Shown here in pieces: positions 22,589-33,626 of a DNA stretch of 64,000 nucleotides (the stretch's first letter is position 1; each line of letters begins with the position of its first letter). The DNA is taken from the NCBI RefSeq assembly GCF_030272615.1, contig NC_081412.1:137954747-138018746 (forward strand), read 5' to 3'. The notes under the pieces were generated by a model. The model made no database searches, was not told where the DNA came from, and saw only the letters and a list, made by a program, of their open reading frames with translations. The position numbers and the translations under genes are program-made. This DNA comes from Cryptomeria japonica. Taxonomy: Eukaryota > Streptophyta > Pinopsida > Cupressales > Cupressaceae.

Positions 22589-23450
22589 TGACTCAGTCAA
22601 GGCCGAGAGATCCAATGAAGGACAATCCAAACCTGCAGCTAAACACATAAATCATGCACAACATACCAATAACCGGTAACAATACATGACATGTAACCAA
22701 TGAATAACTTGAATAAATCTTATTACAATATGAAGAATTACACATGCCACATGTTGGATCTCATTCTAGTATACAAACAATGGTTACGATGAAATAACAA
22801 GATCCGCGGATCATCCACATATCAAATCGGCTTTCGGGAATAGTCTACCGGTTCTACCCTAACTCAAACCTAAGCCTCCCGGCCTCAATCCTACCAGATC
22901 AGAATCCTACCGAATCTACATCTTCACTTGATCTCATAACTCTATCTTTGAACTTCTAACTTCTATCTGTCCAAATAATTTGCAAACCTCCATATATATA
23001 CCGCCCACAAATAATTAAAACTTAATCAAGTCCGTCCAAAGACCAATCGGTTCATGAAATGTGCAATAGCAACATGTTGGCTCAAATCACTAAGAATAAT
23101 TCCAAAGCATAAATTGATGTGCAAACCTCTGAAAATACCCACCAAGGCCCAAGAAACATCTCCAAAGATCCGCAAGTCACGAAGATCAACCACAACCCAA
23201 AATCATCTTCATTCAACACACTTCTAGACTAACTGGTGAGAACACATCAACCGGGCCAATACTGGAATCCACATCTCACAGGAAATAAAGCCAAATCCTA
23301 TGAAACTCGAACATGACAAAGACCACAAACATAAGGGAATAAACCCAAAACCACAATGCTAAACACTCAAACATGAAGAAATGCCATGATCTCAAGCAAC
23401 TCCATTGAAACTGCCCAACCGGTAAGAACTAGACCGTTGCTCCTACATCA
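22589..23450 (-). repeat. Mini element 3' LTR
   Basis: On the plus strand it reads TGACTCAGTCAAGGCCGAG to TCCTACATCA. It differs from the other copy by scattered substitutions and a ~30-bp gap (the partner has aataagatgccaaaaacaat). A TATATATA box lies at about 22993-23000 in minus sense. Confidence 0.9.
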
Positions 23451-23783
23451 GACTCTCGAGGTTAATTGAAAAGTGAGTCCCATCACTTGATCAAGCTTGG
23501 CGATTAGTCAGTAGGTACTTGCAACTGCCTCAGGGGATTCGATGATCTGAAGTTATAGGTTCTGGCTGCCTCTCCACGATGATCTACCGGTCCAAACTGC
23601 GACCTGCCTCAATCTACGATTTGTTCAAGGCTCCACCCACTAACTACCTCATGCTTAAGCTCTAGGATCGACAGTCTACCTGAAAACCTTGCTCTGACTA
23701 AGTCCACAAGTTGCCTCAATCTTCTCTCCAATCAACCGGGTCTTCCTCCAATAACAGGTTCACAAACCAGCTCTACTATCATT
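23451..23783 (-). other. Mini element interior (333 bp) with PBS
   Basis: Noncoding, with several Ser/Leu/Pro codons in shadow frames only. The PBS at 23781-23770 matches 9 of 12 bases of the initiator-Met site TGGTATCAGAGC. The other end, next to the 3' LTR, has only a weak purine run (cgagag). Confidence 0.75.
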
Positions 23784-24675
23784 TGACGCAATCAAGGCCG
23801 AGAGATCCAATGAAGGACAACCCAACCTTGCAGATAAACACATAAATTATGCATAACATACCGGTAACCGGTAATAAGATGCCAAAAACAATAGAAAGAA
23901 CATCCGGTAACAAGACATTACACATAATCGATGAATAACTTGAACAAATCTTATTATAATATGAAGAATTACACATGACACATGTTGGATCGCAGTCCAG
24001 GATACAAATAATGCTTATGCTATAATTACAAGATCTGTAGATCATCCACATATCAAATTGGCTTCCAGGAATAGGCTATCGATTCTACCCTAATCCGAAC
24101 CTCATCCTTCCGACCTCCGTCCTACCAGATCAGAATCCTATCGAATCTACATCTTTGCTCAATCTCATAACTCTGTCTTCTAACTTATGTCTGTCCAAAT
24201 GATTCGCAAACCTCCATATATATACCGCCCACAAATAATTACAGCTTAATCAAGTCGACCCAAAGACCAACTGGTTCATGAAACGTGCAACGGTAACATG
24301 TCGGATCAAATCACTAAGAACAACTCCAAAGCATAAATCGATGCGCGGACCTCCAAAAATACTGGCCAAGGCCTAAGAAACATCTCCAATGATCCACAAG
24401 TCACGAAGATCAGCCCCAATTTGAAATCATCTTCGCTCAACACATTGCCAAACTAACCAGTAAGAACACATCAACTGAGACAATACCGGAATCCACATCT
24501 CACCGGAAACAAAGCTAAATGCTATGAAACTCGAACACGACAAAGACCACGAACATAAGGGAATAAACCCAAAATTACAATGCTAAACACTCAAACATGA
24601 AGAAATGCCACGATCTCAAGCAACTCCACTAAAAACTGCCCAACTGGTAAGAACTAGATCGATTCTCTTGCATCA
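23784..24675 (-). repeat. Mini element 5' LTR
   Basis: On the plus strand it reads TGACGCAATCAAGGCCGAG to CTTGCATCA. The TATA box lies at about 24216-24224 in minus sense. The ORF at 23779-24051 (minus) lies across the PBS and LTR edge and is not a gene. Confidence 0.9.
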
Positions 24676-24680
24676 CAATT

Positions 24681-25997
24681 TAATATATATTTCTTTTTCA
24701 ATTTAATTTTTTTGGGTAGATCTTGTAGTTCATTCCATGGAGATCTAACTATATGTGCATCATCCCTACAATATGTTTGAGAAGGGACTGAATTTCATTT
24801 TAGGGAACATGGAGCATCGACTTGTTGATTTATTTATTTTATCTTAAATATAGAGGTTAATTTTGAACTAGTGACATCAACAACCAAGATCCTCTCCAAG
24901 TACATTGTAATGACAATCTCATTAATGTGTTACAATATTGAAGCAAATTTATCTATTAATATTTCCCACCACTCACTAGAGTTTAATAATATTAAATTAT
25001 GACTAATAGTAATATTTTAAATTATGTCTAATAGTAATATTTTATGTTGCAACAAAATGTTTGAGTATTTAAAGTACAATATTCTAATTCAAATTCCCCT
25101 TTTCCTTTTAGGACTTGCAATTTTCTACCAAATAATGTTGATTCAATAAGAAAATCAATATTACCAAGATATTGAAACCTTAATTGTTTTAGCATTTTAA
25201 AAACCAAAGAGATGCTTGACATATTTAATTGCATAATATATATATATATATATATATTTTAATTTATGTTGTGGTGCACGCCACATCCTTGAAAAGTTGT
25301 ATGCTTTAGGTTTTCACTACAGTGGATCAAATTTTTGAATATTAAAGGTGTGGATTTATTTCAAAGAGCTTGAAGTGCATGCACATCATCTCACTGAAAA
25401 TTTTATATCTATTAAATTTTATTATACAATTTCATATAAAAAATAAATATGTCAAATGCTATGCATATTGAATAAATACAAAAAAATAAAAATAAAGTAG
25501 AAAAATATACTCAATAGGTAGAATTACAAATAATGCAATGCATACTACATCAAACCTATTTCATTGAATATTTTATTACAAATCAAATACTATTATTATA
25601 AAATTTCAAAGGCAAGTACTAAAAAATACACAATAGTTATTAAATTTAAAGAACTAACCAAAATATACCAAAAATATACAAAGGATTATAGCTCAATTGG
25701 TTGAGAAAATTTGGTGAGGATGATGGTATGTTCCTTGATTACATTTTCTACCAAAGTACAAACCCTTGAAGGCATTATTAGCCAAATTTCAACCCTAAGA
25801 TACTTTGATAAACAAGACTCCTCTACTCACAAATTCTTAGCTAAAGGATGTGTTGGTTTCTCCAATTGATTTCCCCAAAACACCTATGAAATAGCCAATT
25901 TCAATCAACAAGTTTCTAGATTAATAGCCAATGAATGAGAATCAATCAACAAATGATCAATTTCTCTTGAACTTGGCTCTACTAGACCAAGGTGGGT
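24681..25997. other. AT-rich intergenic DNA
   Basis: Nothing recognised apart from an (AT)n run at about 25236-25256. The interval separates two LTR elements. Confidence 0.4.
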
Positions 25998-26002
25998 ATA
26001 CC
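25998..26002 (+). other. Target-site duplication (left), element 1
   Basis: ATACC lies just before the 5' LTR. The identical ATACC is at 32650-32654 just after the 3' LTR. Confidence 0.9.
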
Positions 26003-26810
26003 TGTTGGCATATGCACACTCCAATGAGACATTGTATGTGATTGAAGGTTTTGTCATTGCTGGCAACCTTACAACCCTATTACACCGGCAAGGCATTACA
26101 CCAACATCGGCAGAACACACTCTACACTGACACTCAGAACACCGACACCGACACAGAGAAAGGAAGCATACCGGCACAGAGGCCGACAGGATTTTTGATA
26201 TATCATATTTTGTTTATTATTTGAAAAACTTTGTAAGCCGACTTGATATCATTGTAAAATGACTCTTATATATAAAAGAGATCATTGTAGACATTTTGTA
26301 AGTAAGTGATGTAAGCCAAAAAGTAAGGAGAAAAGATTAAGAAGACCTATTATGCGAAATATAGGTTAAGGGGTATATGTAAAGAACAGAGCAGGAACCG
26401 GTACTGAATTTGGCTTTGAAGATGCTACTATAAAATAGTACAAGTTATTAGATTTGTATAATCCACATTATAAGTCAGTGAGACTTCCCATTTGAGCAGT
26501 GAGCTCTAGGCAGTTGGCCTTCCTGCATGTGCAGGCCCCTATTGTACGTAATATTCTCTTATTGCTTAGTAAGTGAATATTGTGGGTCACAAATACCACC
26601 GAGGTTTTTCCCACACCAGGTTTCCTCGTTAAATCATTGTGTTATGGTGTGATTTTCATGTGGTTTCTTTCATTTCTATTTATTGCATTATTTCTTGCAT
26701 ACCGGTACACTGATACAATATGTTCTGCATGTTTTAAGTTGAGAAATTCTAATTACTGGTTATATACTGATTCACTCCCCCCCCTCTCAGTATCTGTGAG
26801 TTTCCTAACA
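26003..26810 (+). repeat. Element 1 5' LTR
   Basis: It runs TGTTGGCATATG to TTTCCTAACA. A TATA box (TATATAAAAG) lies at 26268-26277. A hairpin-forming motif CGAGG...CCTCG is at 26600-26628, and a C run followed by ctctcag lies just before the end. The ORFs inside (26042-26224, 26580-26858) are not genes. Confidence 0.92.
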
Positions 26811-26812
26811 AT

Positions 26813-26824
26813 CGGTATCAAAGC
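26813..26824 (+). other. Element 1 primer-binding site
   Basis: CGGTATCAAAGC starts two bases after the LTR and matches 10 of 12 bases of the initiator-Met site TGGTATCAGAGC. Confidence 0.85.
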
Positions 26825-26881
26825 TTGGTCCTCTATTTTTAGAAGCCTAATAGCTTGAGGAAGATCTTGACACTGGTAAAG

Positions 26882-28039
26882 ATGGAAAATCTGATGAAGC
26901 AACTTGAAGCAGCTCTCTCAGACTATGATGCAGAAAAATTGAAAAATATCAAACTAGAAGATGATCTAAAAGTAGCTCAGGATATCATTTAGGCACTTCA
27001 AGAGAATCTTACTATTGTAAGAAATAAGAGAAGAGAACTTTGTGAAAAGATGCAAAATGAGAATGATGAGAAGGAATCACTTAAAGATATGTTAAGTAAG
27101 CTGAAACTAGAGAACATAACTACAAAGAATGAGATGCAGGATATGACTATGAGATTTTGTAAAGAGATTGAAGATAGGAAGAAGAATGAAGAAGAATTGA
27201 CCAGAAGACTAAGTGATGCAACACATGAGAACACAAGACTTAGCTATGAAAATGATCTATTAAAGATAGATTTGATGCACACTCAGAATGGCTCCAATGA
27301 ATTGATGAGACAGAAAGAAGTATTAGAAAGAGAACTAGAAACTACAAATCAACATAAAGAGAAATTCAAGAAAAGCTCAGAGGAACTTGGCACCTTGCTA
27401 AAGAATCAAAAACCTATAGGTAACACTTCTGGAATTGGCTTTGAAGTTGGTGAAAGCTCTGGTACTACAAACACACAGGATCATAGCAAACTGGTAAGGC
27501 AACCTAATGCTTATAAATTCAATAGAAAATGCTTTAACTGTAATAAGATGGTCATAGAGCAAATGAATGTAGATCAGGAAATTATCAGAATATCAACACA
27601 CCCACTGGTCAATGTTCTAAATGCAACAAAGTTGGTCACAATTCTGAGAATTGCAGAATGAATGTGAGATGTTATGTTTGTGGAAGATTTGGACATTTAT
27701 CTAATCAATGTAGAACACAAACTAGCATAGGTTATGGGAAAGCTATTTAGAAGAATAATGTAACTTTTTATGCATGTAACAAGATTGGGCATATTGCAAA
27801 ATTATGTAGAAGTAAAGGATCACTAGATAGACAACAAAAGTTCTAGCTTGAAAGGTAAAGAAAAAGTTGAAGAGGTTAAGCAAGAATTCTCAGAACAATG
27901 GATTAGAAAAGCTGATCTAAATATTGGGAATACTCCTCCATCGGTAGAACCAATCAATACTTCACCGGCAGGATAGAGTGATGCTTCACTGGCAGGACAT
28001 AGTGATGCTCCACCGGCAGGAAGTTCTTCATCGAATTGA
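26882..28039 (+). pseudogene. Element 1 gag-like protein: coiled coil plus four CCHC knuckles
   Basis: The frame opens with MENLMKQLEAALSDYDAEKL, about 70 bases after the PBS. Roughly residues 1-170 are a Lys/Glu/Leu/Asn-rich coiled coil. Then come knuckles CFNCNK..GHRANEC (split by a frameshift near 27550), CSKCNKVGHNSENC and CYVCGRFGHLSNQC, and a fourth, FYACNKIGHIAKLC, whose first Cys is Phe. A short tail with a 24-bp repeat (SDASLAGHSDAPPAG) ends in SSSSN and TGA. In-frame TAGs occur at 26990 and about 27748. CCHC knuckles bind nucleic acid; the coil may drive assembly. The N-terminal capsid-like domain usual in copia gag (seen in elements 2 and 3) is missing. The tail matches that of element 4. 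Confidence 0.8.
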
Positions 28040-28343
28040 AGAAAGTTTCCTTGAGGGTTTGGTGATCTAATGACACATGTGCTATTATTGCCTCAGTTAG
28101 AGATGAGAAGTTGGAAATTACTTTATTACTGACAGACAATGTTAAGTGAATACTGAATTGGCATGCATTTAATGTGGTAGATGGCAAAAAGACACTATAA
28201 ATTTGTGGTTTTGGCTCCATTTCATTTCACCGAGATTTCAAACCTACGAAAAGCATAAAGTTTTCGAGCTAAGGAATTTTGAGAAAGAGGCAAGAGTACT
28301 TCAAGCAATCATCCATCCTAAAGGCAGTAAAAGGTCTTTTATC

Positions 28344-31300
28344 ATGGTATCCACCTATGCACTTGAATATATAGCAAACCCTACTGTTGTTGAAGTTGTA
28401 AAAAGACCTAGGCTCATATTTCAATTAGTTCCTGAGGTAGCAAAGAAAGATGATACTTTAGGTGCTTTTTCTCAAATTCCTAAAGGAGTTGTTTATGTTG
28501 AAGACCCCAGAATTTACATTCACTACAACATTGAGGAACTAGGAGATGAAGAGATTAAAACCATGTTTAAATCTATCATATGTGATGAATCTGACAATGT
28601 AAAAGATGAACATAAGATCATTGAAACCCTAGGATTTACAGAGATCCTTAGCATTCCTGAATTCCCCAAGGATGTGATTAGGATAGTCTTAAGTAGGGTA
28701 CATGGTGAGTTTTTCTGGCTAGATGCAATTCACAAAATTACCAAGGAAGCTGTGAAAGTTGTCACAGGGTTACCAACCATCGGTAAAAGGCTAGACAAAA
28801 CCAAGAAGGTTTCTAATGACCTAGTTATGAACCTAACTAGTGCCACATCTGATAAAAGGTCCTTAAGAGTCAATGATGTAAAAGATACTAATGTAAGATT
28901 TATCAGCATGATATTAGGATATAAGGCAACTCATGCAAATAGACTCAATTTAGTGTCAAGTCTGTGCATTAAGAGTGCTTATGACATGGTCACAAATAAT
29001 GCAAAGATTGATATATGTGAGTGGTTGAAGGATGAATTAATTGACAACTTAGGCAAGATTAAGAAGGACAAGAAAGGAACTTTCAGGTTTGGAAATCTGC
29101 TAGTATGTCTGATGCTACATATAACCAAACAAGTTCCCAGTATAGGCTACAAAGAACTTGGATATGATATACCGGTAGGTAAACAACTAACTGAACTATT
29201 CAATAATATGGGAGAAGATAAGGAAAACAATATCCATGATTTCTTTCAAGCACTTAAGGCCAAAATGAAGAAAAGAATCAGATTATCACAAAAGATTATT
29301 GACAAATATAAGGATGAAATATGTTTTGTAATAAAAAAGGATGAGATCTGGATGGAAGTAGTCATCCCTAGGACAATCTAGGTAATAGAGATGGGCTATG
29401 AAACAGATGATCATATAATTGAAACATATGCTAAAGCACTTCTGGAAGACCCTAAAGAACCTAAGGAAGAAGTATTTGGTAGTGCAGAAACTATTGAAAG
29501 CCAAATACAATCCCATAAAAGAGTGAAAAAGGTTGAGGCAGTTGTGAGAAGAGGTTCTATTCAAGCAAAGGAAATCAAGGATAAAGTAATGAAACAAACT
29601 AGTATAACAGAGGATGAGTTAGCAGATCCACAACTGAAACTCACCTATCACCGATAGGCACATCTTCAAAGAATGACATGCCTGCAAATTTCAAGAGAGT
29701 TGTAAGGAAAAGAGATCCCTCACCAGCAACCACACCCTCACCTAGGAGGACAAGACAAAAAAAACAAGCAGTGAGATCTCCAGTAAGAAATGCTACACCA
29801 AAGAAGAAGAAACTAACACCCAAGAAGAAGAAGAGGACAAATAAGGACTTGGCTCCTCTTGACATACCGTTGAATGAAATTACAGAGGAAGGGAAATTGA
29901 AGAATATAGAGAAACTGTATGACACTCTGACAGCTGATGAAAAAGAACAAGTAGAAAACAGTGTTATATTACATATGGATATGTATAAGAAATTTTTGAT
30001 GGAAGTAGTAGATGAAGTACCAGATGAACTATTTAAGAGATTGGAAGCAAGGAGACAAGCAGTAATAGAACTTGACAAGAAAATAAAAATAGAAAAGCTA
30101 CTTGCTGTATACCTAGTGAATTCACCCAAAGAAATGGATGACTTAATTGCTGAAGCCAACTGGTTAGTATTTTCTACTACACACTGACACATTGCTTTAA
30201 TGGTTGGAAGAGTTAATGAGGTGATTGAGGAGACAGAAAATGCATGGGACATTTTCCTAGTGGAAAAAGAAAAACAAGAAGAATACATGAGCCACAAACT
30301 TATAAAGGTTTATTAGAAGGAAAGAGACAAGGGTAAAGGTAAAGTTGGTGGACCACCTAGTATCAAGCTTAAAGACAACTTACCCCCACCTCCTTTGATT
30401 GCTCCACCGGTAACAACAAAAGCTACAAAAGATCAACCGATAGTTGAAAGTATGGATGTAGAGGATGTCAATCCTAATCCTGAAGTCTTATACATAGTAG
30501 ATGTTGATACTCAAAAGATCAACATTGTGGTAGACAAAGATACAACTGATAAGACTGGCATGGCTAGTAAGCCTCTGGTAGATGAGCAAACTGAAAACAC
30601 ACAAGAGAAACCGACAGATGACAAAGAGAAACAGGTAGAAACTCAGACTTAGACTGAGTCAATGCAACAATCAAAGAAACAAATAGAGCAAAATGCTCCA
30701 GAACAGGAACAACAACAGGAACAAGTTCATAAAGAAACAATGCCACCGACAATAGGAGAAGCACACAAACCATTGCTTAAAGAAATGCAAACACAAATAG
30801 ACCTACCAGAGGTCACAACAAGCTTGGTTACTTCCACCAGTGGTACTCTGAATGTAGGTTCCTCATCATTAGGCTACAAATCAACTAATGTGACTGAAGT
30901 ACTCTTAGATTCAATTAAAAGGATAACAGATTGCAACTCACAAGCTTATAAGGCAATAGATGACACCATACCAATTTTGAAGGTAATTGCTCCTAACTGT
31001 AATATAGACAATAAATATTCTTTAGGACAACTTGATACCTTGTATAAATATATCACAGAAAAGATTGAGAAAATAAAGGAAGAGGCATTGAAGGATAAAT
31101 TGGAAATTGAAAAACAAAGATTCTTTGATGAGCAGATAAAGAAGTGTACTAGAGATTTTGACACACTTCTACCAGAACTATGTAACTTATTGAAAGAGTA
31201 CAAAACTCTGTACAAAGACACCTATAAGACAAACCTTTTTACTGTAGATATAGATAAGAAAATAAGCAAGGTATAGGATGAAATCAATAAACTTGCTAAT

Positions 31301-31645
31301 AATTTTGTTAACTCACCTGATACATTATCAGTTTTTTAGCAAAAGATAACAAATTTTGAGGAAGAATTACTTAAATTAGAAAGAGAAAAGGAGAGAATAG
31401 TGAATAAGGGAAAGCATTTGAGATTAAAACTAAGTCCAAGATTGGACTATCTAGCATCATTACGGAAGGAAATATCTAAGGCACTAATACAAGGACAGAA
31501 AACACCGACAGAGCATTTGTAGCATCTCACCGGTACAACTAAAAGGACAGAGACAACAATAAGAGATAGTAAAAATTTTATGGAGAGTATAAACTTGATT
31601 TTGGCGGATCTATTTCAAATTGTAACTACCCAGTTACAAGGTTGA
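28344..31645 (+). pseudogene. Element 1 ORF2: ~1,100-codon protein of unknown function
   Basis: The start MVSTYALEYIANPTVVEVV is chosen because element 4 begins its ORF2 at the equivalent ATG in the same context (atcATGG). Residues ~1-345 form a conserved domain shared with element 4, with the core VLSRVHGEFFWLDAIHKITK and then VVTGLP. The middle is basic and contains PKKKKLTPKKKKR, a likely nuclear-localisation signal. An acidic/Gln-rich stretch and a C-terminal coiled coil follow. No catalytic motif is recognised; distant resemblance of the core to plant-transposon-associated mobile domains is speculation. Damage: TAG at 29379, a frameshift at about 29640-29678, then TGA 30185 and TAGs at 30313, 30650, 31274 and beyond. 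Several TAGs sit where Gln fits. The minus ORF 29641-30297 is a shadow. Confidence 0.75.
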
Positions 31646-31687
31646 AACTACAAACTCTACTGACATCTTGACAACCTTTGTCATTGA

Positions 31688-31703
31688 TGCCAAAGGGGGA
31701 GTA
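31688..31703 (+). other. Element 1 upstream PPT-like box
   Basis: tgccaaagggggagta occurs about 140 bases before the true PPT, within the phrase cattgatgccaaagggggag. Elements 2, 3 and 4 have similar extra boxes. Confidence 0.7.
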
Positions 31704-31830
31704 CTAGTATAAGAAAATTCAAATATCATAGGAATCATATGCTTAGGGAGAGCGCACATTTTTGGTAACATTTTTGGACTTCACATTTTTGGATACACTT
31801 CTAAATTTCTCATGAGTGTTGCCATCAATG

Positions 31831-31844
31831 CCAAAGGGAGAGAT
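31831..31844 (+). other. Element 1 polypurine tract
   Basis: ccaaagggagagat lies directly before the TG of the 3' LTR and is part of the phrase catcaatgccaaagggag. Confidence 0.85.
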
Positions 31845-32649
31845 TGTTGGCATATGCACACTCCAATGAGACATTGTATGTGATTGAAGGTTTTGTCATT
31901 GATGGCAACCTTACAATCCTATTACACCAACAAGGCATTACACTGGCATCAACATAATACACTCTACACCGACACTCAGAACACTGGCACCGGCACAGAG
32001 AAAGGAAGCATATGGCATAGAGGCCAACAGGATTTTTGATATATCATATTTTGTTTATTATTTGAAAAAATTTATAAGACGACTTGATATCATTGTCAAA
32101 TGACTCTTATATATAAAAGAGATCATTGTAGACATTTTGTAAGTAAGTGATGTAAGCGAAAAAGTAAGGAGAAAAGATTAAGCAGACCTATTATGCAAAA
32201 TATAGGTTAAGGGGTATATGTAAAGAACAAAGCAGGAACCAGTACTAAATCTAGCATTGAAGATGCTATTGTAAAACAATACGAGTTATTGGATTTGTAT
32301 AATCCACATTGTAAGTCAGTGAGACTTCCCATTTGAGCAATGAGCTCTAGGCAGTTGGCCTTCCTGCATGTGCAGGCCCCTATTGTAAGTAATATTCTCT
32401 TATTGGTCAGTAAGTGAATATTGTGGGTCACAAATCCCATCAAGGTTTTTCCCACACCGGGTTTCCTCATTAAATCATTGTGTTATGGTGTGATTTTCAT
32501 GTGGTTTCTTTCATTTTTGTTTATTGCATTATTTCTTGCATACCTGTACACTATTACAATATGTTCTGCATGTTTTAAGTTGAGAAATTCTAATTACCAG
32601 TTAGATACTGATTCACCCCCCCCTCTTAGTATCCGTGAGTTTCCTAACA
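31845..32649 (+). repeat. Element 1 3' LTR
   Basis: It is colinear with the 5' LTR over its whole length (TGTTGGCATATG to TTCCTAACA), with many substitutions, several of them CG/CCGG to CA or TG. The TATA box lies at about 32108-32117. Confidence 0.92.
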
Positions 32650-32654
32650 ATACC

Positions 32655-33621
32655 TATATATTGCCTTTAGATCTACAACAAATTATGCATAGAAATTGCT
32701 CTGAGTAGATGATTCTTAATAAAATTTAACCAAGGAAAGTATGCATTAACCTCAAATTGGCTCCATCTTTGGTTATTTAAGCATCACTCAACAATTGATA
32801 ACAAACCTTAAGCCTAATCATACTCCTACAACAAGAAAGTAAAGAGGATTTTAAAATTGAATTGTTCATGAAAATGCCTTAGGCTTTGTGATAGATGAGT
32901 GCCCAATCTTGGGCCATAGAGTCAAATATAAAATTTCAAAAGAGATCCTATCAAAAAACTAATTTCAACCAATGGATTCAAAATATGTTAATGCCTTACA
33001 GTAACAAATCCATTCATATTTTCATAAAGTTCTACTAACAAATCCTACATATGCACTCAAGATCATAGTTATTTGATCAAAGTAATTTAACTCGTTACTT
33101 GAAAGAGAACCATGAACAAACAACTACAATCAAAGGGAACCTGCAATGACAAATTCAAACATTCTTGATATATTGAATTCATATGATATAAAATGTATGA
33201 AGCTAGAGACAACTTCATGATAGTAGTGTTGTCATGAAGATTGTGCCATGTTACTAAGATGTGAGCTCAACAATCCCATGAAACATGGAATTCCAAATGA
33301 TCCTCACGCCCATGGGTCACCTATCTTGAGGATCAATCTCTAGAGTGAGTTAGCTCTCTTAATGGATACCTCCTAAAAAATAAATTTTTGGGTAAAGGGA
33401 TAGAAGGATTACTGGAAATTAAACCTATCTTAGGAGGAGGTGATGCACCAAACTTTCTAATTCTATTCATTGTCTGAAACTCACAACCAGACTCAATGAA
33501 AGAGGCTTTTATGATCACAACTTAGAAAAATTAATAAATACATAAATATTTCACAAGAAGGCCTCTTGTTTTAGCATTTGTGTGAAGGAAACATAAGTTT
33601 CACAACTTAAAACTATTTTTA
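32655..33621. other. Spacer between elements 1 and 2
   Basis: AT-rich DNA; no ORF, repeat or RNA gene recognised. Confidence 0.4.
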
Positions 33622-33626
33622 GCAAT

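Larger units (their letters stand above)
22589..24675 (-). mobile_element. Complete 2.1-kb non-autonomous mini LTR retrotransposon
   Basis: Two direct repeats (862 and 892 bp) flank a 333-bp interior, and the whole is bracketed by the 5-bp duplication CAATT (22584-22588 and 24676-24680). In the minus sense the LTR runs TGATG...GTCA. The minus orientation is set by a PBS-like TGATAGTAGAGC at 23781-23770, two bases from the LTR edge, and by TATATATA boxes. The interior has no ORF, so mobilisation would need enzymes from another element. It is larger than classic TRIMs because its LTRs are nearly 0.9 kb. Confidence 0.9.
26003..32649 (+). mobile_element. Element 1: complete 6.6-kb non-autonomous LTR retrotransposon with extra ORF
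   Basis: LTRs of 808 and 805 bp, a perfect ATACC duplication, a PBS two bases after the 5' LTR and a PPT before the 3' LTR make this a structurally complete insertion. The interior codes for two proteins: a coiled-coil/CCHC protein (26882-28039) and a large unrecognised ORF2 (28344-31645). No protease, integrase, reverse transcriptase or RNase H motif is present anywhere between the LTRs. The TGTTGG...AACA ends, initiator-Met-type PBS and PPT match those of the pol-bearing copia element 3, so enzymes supplied by a copia element are plausible. Element 4 has the same gene plan. Confidence 0.9.

Noticed and set aside
29641-30297. 218-codon Ser/Phe-rich minus-strand ORF
   Set aside because: Antisense of the Lys-rich middle of element 1 ORF2.
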